Below are positions 15,904-24,824 of a stretch of 64,000 nucleotides of DNA, in pieces (position 1 is the first letter of the stretch; the number at the start of each line of letters is the position of its first letter). The notes beneath the pieces were generated by a model. It had not been told where the DNA came from and made no database searches. It worked only from the letters and a program-made list of their open reading frames with translations. The DNA lies in NCBI RefSeq assembly GCF_000019845.1, contig NC_010581.1, positions 124,001-188,000 on the forward strand, read 5' to 3'. The position numbers and the translations under genes were made by a program. The DNA comes from Beijerinckia indica subsp. indica ATCC 9039 (GTDB lineage Bacteria; Pseudomonadota; Alphaproteobacteria; Rhizobiales; Beijerinckiaceae).

Positions 15904-18900
15904 ATGAATGCCATTGTCGTTACCGCGCTGCGCCGGCCCTATACATTCGTTGTCCTTTCGCTGCTTATCCTGATGTTCGGCGTCATGTCGGTCTTCAAGA
16001 CGCCGACAGACGTTTTTCCCAATATCAAGATTCCCGTCGTTTCCGTCGTGTGGACCTATGCCGGCCTCATGCCGGAAGATGTCGGCGGCCGTATCGTGCG
16101 TTATTACGAACAAGCCGTGACCTCGACCGTCGAGGGCATCGAGCATATTGAAAGCACGTCCTATTACGGCAGCGCCATCGTCAATATCTATTTCCAGCCC
16201 GGCACCGATCTTGGCCCCGCTGAATCCGATGTCGTCGCCATTTCACAGACCGTCATTCCGCAATTGCCACCAGGCATTTCACCGCCGATGATCATGCGGC
16301 TCGAGGCGTCTTCGGTGCCGGTCGTCACCATGCAGGTGACCTCCGACTCGCGCACCCCAGCGGATCTTTACAATCTCGCTTTCGCCCGTATTCGTCCCTT
16401 CGTTGTCACGGTTCCGGGCGCCATCATTCCTCATCCTTATGGCGGCAAGCCGCCTTTCCTGCTTGTCAATCTCAATCAGCAGCAATTGCTCGCGCATAAT
16501 CTCTCGGGCATGGATGTCGAAAATGCCTTTGAGAAGCAGAGCATCGTGCTGCCGGCCGGCGACCAGAAGATTGGCCGCAAGGACTGGATGGTGCAGACCA
16601 ATGCGATCCCCATGTCCGTCGAGCGTTTCGAGGATCTGCCGATCAAGAAAGTTGGCAACGCCTTCGTCCATTTGCGTGACATCGCCGATGTCTCCTTGTC
16701 CGGACCCCCGCAGACCAATGCGGTTCTCGTGAAAGGCAAGCAGGCCGTTCTCGTCGTCGTCATGAAGAGCGGTGAAGCCTCGACACTCGACGTGGTGCAA
16801 GGCGTTAAGGATCTCATGCCCCGCTTGCAAAAGCTGCTGCCGCCTGACGTGCATGTCCAGCTTTTGAACGATGCCTCGATCTTCGTGAAGGATTCGATTC
16901 AGGACGTCGTGCGAGAAATGGCGACAGCAGCGGCACTGACCGGTCTTGTCGTCCTGCTCTTTCTCGGCTCCTGGCGCGCCACCGTTATTATCGCGACATC
17001 GATCCCGCTTGCTATTCTCTGCGCGATCATCGGTCTCGGCTGGGCCGGACAGACCATCAATGTCATGACGCTGGGCGGTCTTGCTTTGGCCGTCGGCATT
17101 CTGGTCGATGACGCAACTGTCATGATCGAAAACATCGATACCCATCTTGAAATGGGTAAGGATATCGAGACGGCGATCATCGATGCGGCCAATCAGATCG
17201 TCATTCCAACCTTTGTCGCGACGCTCTGTATCTGTATCGTCTGGTTCCCCTTGTTCACTTTGTCTGGTGTCTCGGGCTGGCTGTTCATGCCGATGGCCGA
17301 GGCGATCATTTTCGCGATGATAGCGTCTTTCATCCTGTCGCGCACCTTGGTGCCGACCATGGCGAAATATCTCTTGGCCGGTCATGCCGCGCATGCCGCC
17401 CATGAGGGTGCGCATGGGGCGGGTGCGCATGGGGAAGATCATGCAAACCCAGCGGAAGAAGCGCTGCCGATTGCCGTGGAAGAGCAGGAAGTCGTTGATT
17501 ATCCCCATGCGATGGCTCTCAAGGACGCGGCGGAGGAAGCAAGCTTCAACGAGGCTGTGCACGAAGAGCTTTTGCACCAGGAGATGCAGCACGAAACCGT
17601 GGGGCATGCCCCGCATGCCGAAAAAGCACCTGGCTTCTTCAGCCGTTTCCAGAAAGGTTTCGAAAAAGGGTTCAGCAATTTCCGCGAAAGCTATCGCGGC
17701 GCTCTGGAAAAAGCCGTCATGCATCGTGGCGCCTTCATCACGGTCTTTCTCGTTTTGACGCTCGGCTCGATGACTCTGTTCTATTTCAGCGGCCGTGATT
17801 TCTTCCCGGAAATCAAATCGGGCACGTTGCAGATGCATATGCGTGCGCCACTCGGCACGCGCATCGAGGTTACGAGCCGCATCGTCTCGCTGGTTAATGA
17901 TGAAATCGAGAAGCTCCTGCCGGGGCAGGTCGAGAATATCGTCAACAATTGCGGTCTTCCCGTCGGCCCGCACAATCTTGCCTTCATCCCGACACCGACG
18001 ATTGGCACACAAGATTGCGACCTGACCATCTCCTTGAAAAACGAGACTTCGCCGGTCTGGGACTTCCGGCGCATCCTGCGCAAGGGATTATCGAGCCGCT
18101 TCCCCGGCACTATCTTTACCTTCCAGCCAGCCGATCTCACCGCCAAGATCTTGAACTTCGGTTCTCCCTCTCCGATCGATGTTCAGATTTCTGGTCTTGA
18201 GGCAGCCAAGAACTATGATTTTGCGCGCAAACTCGCGGAACGGCTGTCCACCATTCCCGGTGCTGCCGATGTCACGATCCAACAGACCATGCGCACGCCG
18301 ACCATCATGGTCAACGGTAACCGCACCTTCGGCCTTGGCACCGGCATGACGGAGCAGGACCTCGCCAACAACGAACTGATCGCGCTGTCAGGCAGCCAGC
18401 AGATTCATCAAAGCTATTGGCTCAATCCAGAAAATGGCCTGTCCTATCCGATCAATATCTACACACCGCAAGAACAGCTCACGAGCGTCAACGACCTCCT
18501 GACGATCCCCGTCAGCAAGGGTGACGGGAATCCAGAAGGCAAAGCCCCGCAGTTTCTCGGCAGCATGAGCTCGCTCGAACCGAAGGGCACGCCGGGACAG
18601 GTCTCGCATTACAACCTCATCCCGTTGTTCGATCTGTATGTCTCGAACGAGGGCCGTGATCTCGGCGGCGTGCTGGACGATGTGAATAAAGTGATCGCCT
18701 CCATGGAAGACGAACTGCCGCGCGGCGCCGCCATCGACGTGCGTGGTCAGGCGGAGACGATGCACAGTTCCTATAGCCAGCTCATCGGCGGTCTCGTGAT
18801 CTCGGTTGTTCTCGTCTATCTCCTGATCGTGGTGAACTTCCAGTCCTGGCTTGATCCCTTCATCATCATCACAGCCCTGCCGGGTGCCCTCGCGGGCATC

Positions 18901-19272
18901 GCCTGGAGCCTGTTCTTGACCGGAACCAACCTTTCTATTCCGGCCCTCACCGGCGCCATCATGTGCATGGGAACGGCGACCGCGAACTCGATCCTCATCG
19001 TTTCCTTCGCGCGTGAGCGGTTCGAGATCCATGGCGATGCCATACGCGCGGCGATCGAGGCGGGCTATGGCCGTATTCGCCCTGTCATCATGACGGCCTC
19101 CGCCATGATCATCGGCATGTTGCCCATGTCTATGAGCAATTCGCAAAATGCTCCGCTCGGCCGCGCCGTGATCGGCGGGTTGACGGTGGCGACCTTTGCG
19201 ACATTGATGTTCGTTCCTTGTGTCTATGCCCTCGTTTACAATCGCACCAATCGCAAGAAGGAGAGCGCGTGA
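15904..19272 (+). CDS. RND efflux pump, inner-membrane permease, with His-rich loop
   Basis: 1122 residues, about 70 more than AcrB. The usual two-fold repeat is visible: TM1 near the N-terminus, porter segments, TM2-6, a cytoplasmic loop, then TM7 near residue 606 and a second set. TM4 carries the proton-relay Asp pair (GILVDDATVMIENI). The cytoplasmic loop between TM6 and TM7 (about 493-605) is expanded and carries 12 His plus many acidic residues (GHAAHAAHEGAHGAGAHGED and onward). It expels drugs or other toxic compounds using the proton gradient. The stop overlaps the adaptor start (TGATG). Confidence 0.92.
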   Translation: MNAIVVTALRRPYTFVVLSLLILMFGVMSVFKTPTDVFPNIKIPVVSVVWTYAGLMPEDVGGRIVRYYEQAVTSTVEGIEHIESTSYYGSAIVNIYFQPGTDLGPAESDVVAISQTVIPQLPPGISPPMIMRLEASSVPVVTMQVTSDSRTPADLYNLAFARIRPFVVTVPGAIIPHPYGGKPPFLLVNLNQQQLLAHNLSGMDVENAFEKQSIVLPAGDQKIGRKDWMVQTNAIPMSVERFEDLPIKKVGNAFVHLRDIADVSLSGPPQTNAVLVKGKQAVLVVVMKSGEASTLDVVQGVKDLMPRLQKLLPPDVHVQLLNDASIFVKDSIQDVVREMATAAALTGLVVLLFLGSWRATVIIATSIPLAILCAIIGLGWAGQTINVMTLGGLALAVGILVDDATVMIENIDTHLEMGKDIETAIIDAANQIVIPTFVATLCICIVWFPLFTLSGVSGWLFMPMAEAIIFAMIASFILSRTLVPTMAKYLLAGHAAHAAHEGAHGAGAHGEDHANPAEEALPIAVEEQEVVDYPHAMALKDAAEEASFNEAVHEELLHQEMQHETVGHAPHAEKAPGFFSRFQKGFEKGFSNFRESYRGALEKAVMHRGAFITVFLVLTLGSMTLFYFSGRDFFPEIKSGTLQMHMRAPLGTRIEVTSRIVSLVNDEIEKLLPGQVENIVNNCGLPVGPHNLAFIPTPTIGTQDCDLTISLKNETSPVWDFRRILRKGLSSRFPGTIFTFQPADLTAKILNFGSPSPIDVQISGLEAAKNYDFARKLAERLSTIPGAADVTIQQTMRTPTIMVNGNRTFGLGTGMTEQDLANNELIALSGSQQIHQSYWLNPENGLSYPINIYTPQEQLTSVNDLLTIPVSKGDGNPEGKAPQFLGSMSSLEPKGTPGQVSHYNLIPLFDLYVSNEGRDLGGVLDDVNKVIASMEDELPRGAAIDVRGQAETMHSSYSQLIGGLVISVVLVYLLIVVNFQSWLDPFIIITALPGALAGIAWSLFLTGTNLSIPALTGAIMCMGTATANSILIVSFARERFEIHGDAIRAAIEAGYGRIRPVIMTASAMIIGMLPMSMSNSQNAPLGRAVIGGLTVATFATLMFVPCVYALVYNRTNRKKESA

Positions 19273-20525
19273 TGCGCAAGAGTAAAGGCGCGGGACGCGC
19301 ACTCATCGCCGTTCTCATTGTGGGCGGCATTGCCGGCTATCAAGTCTTCGATCGGACCAAGGCGGCGAAGGAAGTTGCCGACGAAACGCTCGAAGGCGCT
19401 GTGCCGAAGATCTCGGTCGTCAATCCGCAAGCCGGACCGACGGAGGAATCCCTGACCTTGCCGGGAACGATCGAGGCCTGGTATCAGGCGCCGATCTACG
19501 CGCAGGTGTCCGGCTATGTAAAAATGTGGCACAAGGATTATGGCGCGCATGTCAAGAGCGATGATCTCTTGGCGGAAATCAATACGCCCGGCCTTGATGC
19601 CGAATATGCCCAGGCTCAGGCCAATCTGCGCTCGGCGCAGGCCAAATATAATCTCGCGGTCGTCACCGCCAATCGTTGGCGCGCCTTGCGCAAATCGCAG
19701 GCCGTCTCGGAACAATCGATCTCGGAACAGGAAGCCAACGAGAAATCGGAGGCGGCTCTGGTCGATGCCGCGCAACATAATGTGGCGCGCTATGAGGCCT
19801 TGCAGAAATTCAAGAAGATCGTTGCGCCGTTCGATGGCGTCATCACATCGCGCTCGATCAATGTCGGCGATTACGTCAATCAAGGCGGCGGCAGTGTGGG
19901 AGCCAGCGGCAATGCGACGGAACTTTTCTCCGTTGCCGATATTCACGCCATGCGTCTGTTTATTTCCGTGCCGGAAGTCTTCTCTTATATCCTCAAGCCG
20001 GGCCTCACGGCGGATGTGGTCACGCCGCAATATCCAGATCGTCATTATACTGCAAAATTTCTCACGGTCGCCAATGGCTATGACACGAATACCCGCACGG
20101 CAGTGACGGAATTCACCATTGATAATGACGATGCCAGCCTTTGGCCGGGTTCCTATTCGACAGTCAAGTTGACGGCTTCCGCCGATCCTCATATCCTGAC
20201 AATACCAACCAGTGCTCTTGTGTTTGAAGAAGAAGGTTTGCAGGTCGCCACCGTGACGCCCGACAATCATATTCATTTCAAACCAGTCACTTCCGGCAAG
20301 ATCCTCGGTGAGCAGGTCCAGATCACCCTGGGCCTCACGAAAGCCGACCGCATTGCTGATAATCCGCCCGCCGCTTTGATGGAGGGACAGGAGGTCAAAA
20401 TCGTGCCAGCGACGCCCGGGTACAATAATGCGGTTCCAAACCATGAGGCGACGCAGGCCAATGGGTCCCGTCAGCAGCTTGGTCTGGCGGATGAACAGAC
20501 TTCGGCGCAAGAGACCAAAAAATGA
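19272..20525 (+). CDS. RND efflux periplasmic adaptor (membrane fusion protein, HlyD/AcrA type)
   Basis: 417 residues from ATG 19272. One N-terminal hydrophobic helix (ALIAVLIVGGIAGYQVF) anchors it. A split lipoyl/barrel-sandwich domain brackets an alpha-helical hairpin rich in Ala/Gln (AEYAQAQANLRSAQAKYNLA ... AQHNVARYEALQKFK), then APFDGVITSRSINVGDYV and a beta-barrel. It links the permease before it to the outer-membrane channel after it. Both boundaries overlap by a few bases, so the three genes are one translation-coupled operon. Confidence 0.92.
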   Translation: MRKSKGAGRALIAVLIVGGIAGYQVFDRTKAAKEVADETLEGAVPKISVVNPQAGPTEESLTLPGTIEAWYQAPIYAQVSGYVKMWHKDYGAHVKSDDLLAEINTPGLDAEYAQAQANLRSAQAKYNLAVVTANRWRALRKSQAVSEQSISEQEANEKSEAALVDAAQHNVARYEALQKFKKIVAPFDGVITSRSINVGDYVNQGGGSVGASGNATELFSVADIHAMRLFISVPEVFSYILKPGLTADVVTPQYPDRHYTAKFLTVANGYDTNTRTAVTEFTIDNDDASLWPGSYSTVKLTASADPHILTIPTSALVFEEEGLQVATVTPDNHIHFKPVTSGKILGEQVQITLGLTKADRIADNPPAALMEGQEVKIVPATPGYNNAVPNHEATQANGSRQQLGLADEQTSAQETKK

Positions 20526-22099
20526 AATGCCTCTTCCCAGCAGGAGCCCGTTCCAGTGGTCTTCTGTTTCTTTTGTCCCTCTCCGCCTGTGATCTCGCCC
20601 CCGCCTACCAGCCGCCAGACCTCGAACTTCCCACCCATTGGCAAGGCAAGGGTCCCTTCAAGGAGGCCCAGCCCGCCGATACAGCCGTGCGGCCAGGCTG
20701 GTGGAAGCTCTATCACGATCCTCTCCTCAACCGAATCGAGGAAGAGGCGACGGCAAGCAATGCTGATCTGCAAGCTGCAGCTGAGCGATTCGTTCAGGCG
20801 CGTGACATGATCATGGGGGCGCAATCGCAATTGTTCCCGCAAGTCGGGATTGGTTTCGGCGCCTCCAACAACAAGCGTTCGGTCCATCGCCTGTTCAACT
20901 CGCCGGCCGATCCGATCCATGATTCCGATGAGACATTCGCGGGCCTCGTCTCCTGGGAGCCGGATATCTGGTCGGCGATCCGCAACAAGACTCGCGCGGA
21001 ATTGAATTTCGCGGAACAGCGCGCGGCTGAATATGCTTCGGCGCAATTGAGTCTGCAGTCACAGATCGCTTGGGATTATTTCGCGCTGCGTGGTCTCGAC
21101 GCGCAGGATGCGATCTATAAACAATCGATCGCCTATTATCAGCAGTCGCTCAACATTATCAAAGAGCGTCTCTCGGGCCTCGTCTCGCCGAAGCTCGATG
21201 TCGCGCGCGCTGAGAACCTGCTTTATAGCACGCAGGCGGAAGAGCTCGATATTCAGGCGCAGCGTCAGGTCATGGAACATGCGATCGCCATTCTGGCGAA
21301 TACGGCGCCAAGCGCTTTCCATATTCCACCCGCCAATACGTTGCACACATCAATCCCCAAAATCCCGACGCGTGTCCCTTCCGATCTTCTGCAACGCCGG
21401 CCCGATATCGCCAGCGCGGAACGCAAGATGGCGCAGGCCAATCGCATCATCGGCATTGCGCGGGCGGCCTTCTATCCGAATGTCTCCATCCGCGTCGATG
21501 GTGGCTTCACCGATTCCGGTCTCAATCTCTTCAAGGTGGCCAACAGCCTCTGGGCTTATGGCGCTGATGTCACCCTGCCGATTTTCGATGGCGGATTACG
21601 CCGCGCCGATCTGCAGCAATCTCTCTCCGCTTATCGCGAAACCACGGATAATTACCGCTCCACGGTCCTCAATGCCTTTCGCGAGGTGGAAGATGGTCTG
21701 AGCCGCACCAATCGGCTGAGCGCGGAAGTCAAGAAGCAGCATGCCGCCGTCACCGCTGCCTCGGAGACGCAGACCATGACCATGGATCTCTATAAAGGCG
21801 GTCTGAATACCAGTCTCGATGTCATCACCGCCCAGGTGAATACATTGACGGCGCGTATTCGCGAAGTGCAGATTCAAATGCAATTGCTGCAGGTCTCGAC
21901 CGAATTGATCCGTGCGCTCGGCGGCGGCTGGGACAAGAGCAACTTGCCCGAGCAGCGGGAAATGCAGGCTTTTGGCATCTTCCAGGTCGATAATCTGGAT
22001 AAGCCGCCGCCGGCCGGTGGCATTGACGTGCAGACCGATCCTCAGGCCAATAGTGATTTGACCCGACCAATTTCGCAACAAAGCAAGGCTGGGCACTGA
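20522..22099 (+). CDS. NodT-family outer-membrane efflux lipoprotein (TolC-like)
   Basis: 525 residues, ATG overlapping the adaptor stop by 4 bp. The lipoprotein signal ends in LSLSAC, with Cys as the acylated residue. The TolC/OprM fold shows as two repeats of long helices with the strands between them; RRPDIASAERKMAQANRIIG and FYPNVSI are family hallmarks. It forms the outer-membrane exit duct of the pump. The C-terminal 60 residues are low-complexity and probably lie in the periplasm. Confidence 0.92.
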   Translation: MKCLFPAGARSSGLLFLLSLSACDLAPAYQPPDLELPTHWQGKGPFKEAQPADTAVRPGWWKLYHDPLLNRIEEEATASNADLQAAAERFVQARDMIMGAQSQLFPQVGIGFGASNNKRSVHRLFNSPADPIHDSDETFAGLVSWEPDIWSAIRNKTRAELNFAEQRAAEYASAQLSLQSQIAWDYFALRGLDAQDAIYKQSIAYYQQSLNIIKERLSGLVSPKLDVARAENLLYSTQAEELDIQAQRQVMEHAIAILANTAPSAFHIPPANTLHTSIPKIPTRVPSDLLQRRPDIASAERKMAQANRIIGIARAAFYPNVSIRVDGGFTDSGLNLFKVANSLWAYGADVTLPIFDGGLRRADLQQSLSAYRETTDNYRSTVLNAFREVEDGLSRTNRLSAEVKKQHAAVTAASETQTMTMDLYKGGLNTSLDVITAQVNTLTARIREVQIQMQLLQVSTELIRALGGGWDKSNLPEQREMQAFGIFQVDNLDKPPPAGGIDVQTDPQANSDLTRPISQQSKAGH

Positions 22100-22152
22100 G
22101 TATCAGCGGCTCCGAAAAGAACATTGCAGAGCGTGAGGGCTGTATGCGCGCA

Positions 22153-22183
22153 CCTCTCGATATAATGCAATTACATCGAGAGG
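22153..22183 (+). terminator. Hairpin downstream of the RND operon
   Basis: Perfect 9-bp arms (22153-22161 / 22175-22183) about 54 bp after the stop of the outer-membrane component. No strong T-run follows, so it may stabilise the mRNA end rather than act as a classic terminator. Confidence 0.4.
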
Positions 22184-22221
22184 CATGTCTCGGTGTATTC
22201 CGCATTCATCGCGATATAATA

Positions 22222-22248
22222 CCAACGGTCATAATCGATGACCGTTGG
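22222..22248. repeat. 11-bp inverted repeat beside the 85-bp element
   Basis: Arms 22222-22232 and 22238-22248 are exact reverse complements with a 5-nt loop. It directly abuts the 85-bp two-hairpin element. Confidence 0.6.
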
Positions 22249-22332
22249 ACCGCTCTTGAATTTTCGCTCTCGCTTTGAAAATGCGAAAATTCAAGAAAGG
22301 AACCAAAGGTCGTCCTTTACGGCCTTTGGTAT
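22248..22332. repeat. 85-bp intergenic two-hairpin element, copy A
   Basis: Copy B is at 49834-49918 in the same orientation; by eye 77 of 85 positions agree. Each copy forms two hairpins: 22255-22267 / 22283-22295 (13-bp perfect stem) and 22303-22313 / 22319-22329. Differences fall mainly in the loops or keep pairing, which suggests selection on structure or a recently spread palindromic repeat. Confidence 0.8.
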
Positions 22333-22337
22333 AAAAA

Positions 22338-22361
22338 GGCGGTCTCATTGCTGAGACCGCC
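22338..22361. repeat. 10-bp GC-rich hairpin after copy A
   Basis: Arms 22338-22347 and 22352-22361 pair perfectly around a 4-nt loop. It follows a short A-run but no T-run on the plus strand; read on the minus strand a T-run does follow, so it could end transcription coming from the right. Confidence 0.5.
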
Positions 22362-23094
22362 TGAGTTGGCCATGCACCCTGCATAGCGGGCAATCAATGG
22401 GTGAAACGCGAGCGTTTCATAAATGACAGGTCTTGCTCGAAACCAACAAAGCCTATCGCCTGAAAAGGGATCGGTCATACAAACTTTTGCCCAAACCGGT
22501 CTTTGCGGAAAGACGGGCCTGGGTGAATGCCTGTTTTCTACAGTCCTTGGCTTGCCCCAGTCTTGTGCGGGTCCGAAGCAAAATGATCTGCGGAGCCTGC
22601 CCGCGAAAGGGACAGCGCCAAGTATAAGCCAATCGGCATTTTTGAAAATTACTTTAGGACAGAATGGAACTTACAGAAGGGATGTAAAAATTTGTACGAT
22701 ATAAATATGCTATAATGCGCTCATTATACCACACCTTGTGAGGCCGCGTTCGGTACAAGCATTACTAGAATAGCATATTATAGCTATATCTTGACTTTTC
22801 AAGCTCTTGAAGTTTGTTTTTCCGCGAATTACGGGCCTCCGTGTTATTCTTCCGTCTCTGTTTCAAGTTATTGTAGAGGCTAATATATTTCTCTAACCTG
22901 ACGGGAGGCTGAACGAAACTCCAATAGAAACGTGCTCGTCAGCGGATAACTTTCGCGCCGCTGCTCATCGTTCAATCATTCAACGCTTTGAGTGAAGCTT
23001 CTTTGAGAGAATGAGTGTCCTGTTATAAAATTATAAGAGCTTACGCTCTTGAGCTCGAATCAGCTTGGTTCCGAAACAGGCCCGAAAGGACGAT

Positions 23095-23952
23095 ATGAAC
23101 GATTCGCTGAGAGGGGGAGCGGAGAGAGCGGCGCTTATCCCGAATGTCCTTTCTATTGCTGGATCGGATCCGAGCGGGGGGGCGGGCATTCAGGCCGATC
23201 TCAAAACATTCGCGGCGCTCGAATGTCATGGCATGGCGGCCATCACGGCTCTGACCGTTCAGAATACGCAAGGGGTCCGCGCGATACATGTGCCTCCGGC
23301 CGATTTCGTCGGTGCGGAGATTGACGCGCTTTTCGCCGACAGCACTATTGCCGCCGTGAAGATTGGCATGTTGGCCGAGGCTTCGATCGCCAAAGCTGTG
23401 GCCGCAAGCCTGGCGCGCCACGCGCCGCCCCACATCATTCTCGATCCCGTGCTGGCCGCAACGAGCGGCGATTCGCTCTCCGGCCCCGCTCTCGCTGAAG
23501 CGCTCGTCACCCATCTTTTTCCGCTTGCGACGCTCGTCACGCCCAATCTGAGCGAGGCTGCGCACCTGACGGGTCTGCCCTTTTCCGCGGCAAAGGATAG
23601 TATGGGGGTAACAGCCGAGGCGCTTATGGCATGCGGTGCGCGCGCCGTACTCCTCAAAGGGGGCCATCTCGAAGGGGATCTCGCGGAGGATCTTTTATAC
23701 ACCGCCTCGTATCAGGAAAGGTTCAGCGCGCGGCGCGTCGAAACACGCAATACACATGGAACCGGTTGTACATTGGCTTCAGCCATCGCCGCCTTTCTCG
23801 CCCATGGCCACGATCTTCGTTCCGCTGTAGCGGCGGCGAAAGCCTATCTGACGCGGGCATTGGAATCGGCCGACAGGCTCGATGTTGGCCAAGGCCACGG
23901 GCCGGTTCATCATTTTCATGCTCTCTGGCCATCCCGCAGCGGGGGAGTCTGA
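23095..23952 (+). CDS. thiD: Hydroxymethylpyrimidine / phosphomethylpyrimidine kinase
   Basis: 285 residues from ATG 23095, which has AAAGGA 6 nt upstream; the frame opens at 23065. Ribokinase-fold motifs: SIAGSDPSGGAGIQADLKTF at the N-terminus, VLDPVL-like region (ILDPVLAATSGDSL), and the anion-hole GTGCTLASAIAA. It phosphorylates hydroxymethylpyrimidine twice to give HMP-PP for thiamine synthesis or salvage. No other thi gene is beside it, and no complete TPP riboswitch was found upstream. Confidence 0.92.
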   Translation: MNDSLRGGAERAALIPNVLSIAGSDPSGGAGIQADLKTFAALECHGMAAITALTVQNTQGVRAIHVPPADFVGAEIDALFADSTIAAVKIGMLAEASIAKAVAASLARHAPPHIILDPVLAATSGDSLSGPALAEALVTHLFPLATLVTPNLSEAAHLTGLPFSAAKDSMGVTAEALMACGARAVLLKGGHLEGDLAEDLLYTASYQERFSARRVETRNTHGTGCTLASAIAAFLAHGHDLRSAVAAAKAYLTRALESADRLDVGQGHGPVHHFHALWPSRSGGV

Positions 23953-23976
23953 CGTCTCAGCGCGGCACGAGATCCC

Positions 23977-24681
23977 TCAAAGCGCGCTCAGCCGCGCGAT
24001 AGTGCGCGTCAACAAGGGCAAGGCGCTGCCGGCAAACTCGCGCAGACCGGGATTGTCGCCATTTTGTCGATAGTCGCGGTAGATGACGGCAAGTTGGCGC
24101 ATGGCGTCGATCTGCGTCGAGACATAAAGCCGGTCGAAATCGGGACCGCGCAGCTTGGCGAGACGCTCAAGCTCTTCGCTCTGATGGGTCGACAAGGCAA
24201 AGGTGCCGGGCCTCATGCCCATGGGCTGCGTGCCCAGGGCGCCCCCAGTCACGACATTGCTGAGACCGCCGACAGGAGCGAGCGGATTGTCGGTGGGATT
24301 GCCTGTCTGCACAGCGACCGAGCGGCCGGTCATGAGGCCCGCCGCTCGCGTGTTCCCCGTGGTGAGGAAAGCCGTCATGGTGTTGGTGGCCATGGTTTGC
24401 TGGCCGGCGATGCGACGCGCCATCCGGCGAATACGCTGATCATGTGAATGCGTCAGCGCCATTCGGCTCGCTTCATCGAGAAATTGGGCGGCTGGCAAGA
24501 CATCATTGATGAAGCGAGCCGTCTGGGCCGAAATCATGCCTTGGGCATAATAGGCATAGGGAGGAGGTGGAGCGGCCGTTTGCGCGAGGACGGGAATCGT
24601 GGCGAAGAGGCCGATGAAGCTGAACAGTGCGGCGAGATCGGCCACGAAAAAACCGCCGACGGGAAGATATGGTTTCCGCAT
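23977..24681 (-). CDS. Secreted DUF4142-type protein
   Basis: 234 residues from ATG 24681 (GGAAG 5 nt upstream). A signal peptide ends near VLAQTAAPP. The mature part is helical with the pattern seen in DUF4142 proteins, ferritin-like helical bundles of unknown function: FINDVLPAAQFLDEASRMAL, THSHDQRIRRMARRIAGQQ and a C-terminal helix. A Gly/Thr/Asn-rich segment (about 120-160) interrupts the helices. Convergent with thiD. Confidence 0.7.
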   Translation of the reverse strand: MRKPYLPVGGFFVADLAALFSFIGLFATIPVLAQTAAPPPPYAYYAQGMISAQTARFINDVLPAAQFLDEASRMALTHSHDQRIRRMARRIAGQQTMATNTMTAFLTTGNTRAAGLMTGRSVAVQTGNPTDNPLAPVGGLSNVVTGGALGTQPMGMRPGTFALSTHQSEELERLAKLRGPDFDRLYVSTQIDAMRQLAVIYRDYRQNGDNPGLREFAGSALPLLTRTIARLSAL

Positions 24682-24824
24682 GGAAGACTTCCGTTGCAAG
24701 GGGCTCTGGCTCGGCAACGGGAGCAAGTCCGGATGGTTCCTTGCTCTCCCGCGCGATTTTTCAACGATCGGGTGGGAGAGCAAAATCCGGAAAAAAGGAA
24801 ATCCGGAAAAAAGGGTGGTGTGTG

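Larger units (their letters stand above)
22100..23094. other. Long intergenic region with clustered hairpins
   Basis: 995 bp after the RND operon and before thiD. The first 270 bp hold five inverted repeats, including one copy of the 85-bp element. The section 22660-22900 is AT-rich. Short frames at 22423-22704 lack a good ribosome-binding site and any recognisable motif, so no gene is called. Confidence 0.5.

Noticed and set aside
16279..18012. 577-codon open frame opposite the RND permease gene
   Set aside because: Composition is rich in Arg/Asp/His, typical of antisense frames in GC-rich genes; no ribosome-binding site and no homology recognised.
22423..22704. Possible small gene in the spacer before thiD
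   Set aside because: No ribosome-binding site, no hydrophobic or conserved pattern, and the second half runs into AT-rich non-coding sequence.
23040..23125. CTGAGA motif near the thiD start, suggesting a TPP riboswitch
   Set aside because: The motif lies inside the coding frame, and the second conserved part (ACCTGA...) and the surrounding helices are missing.
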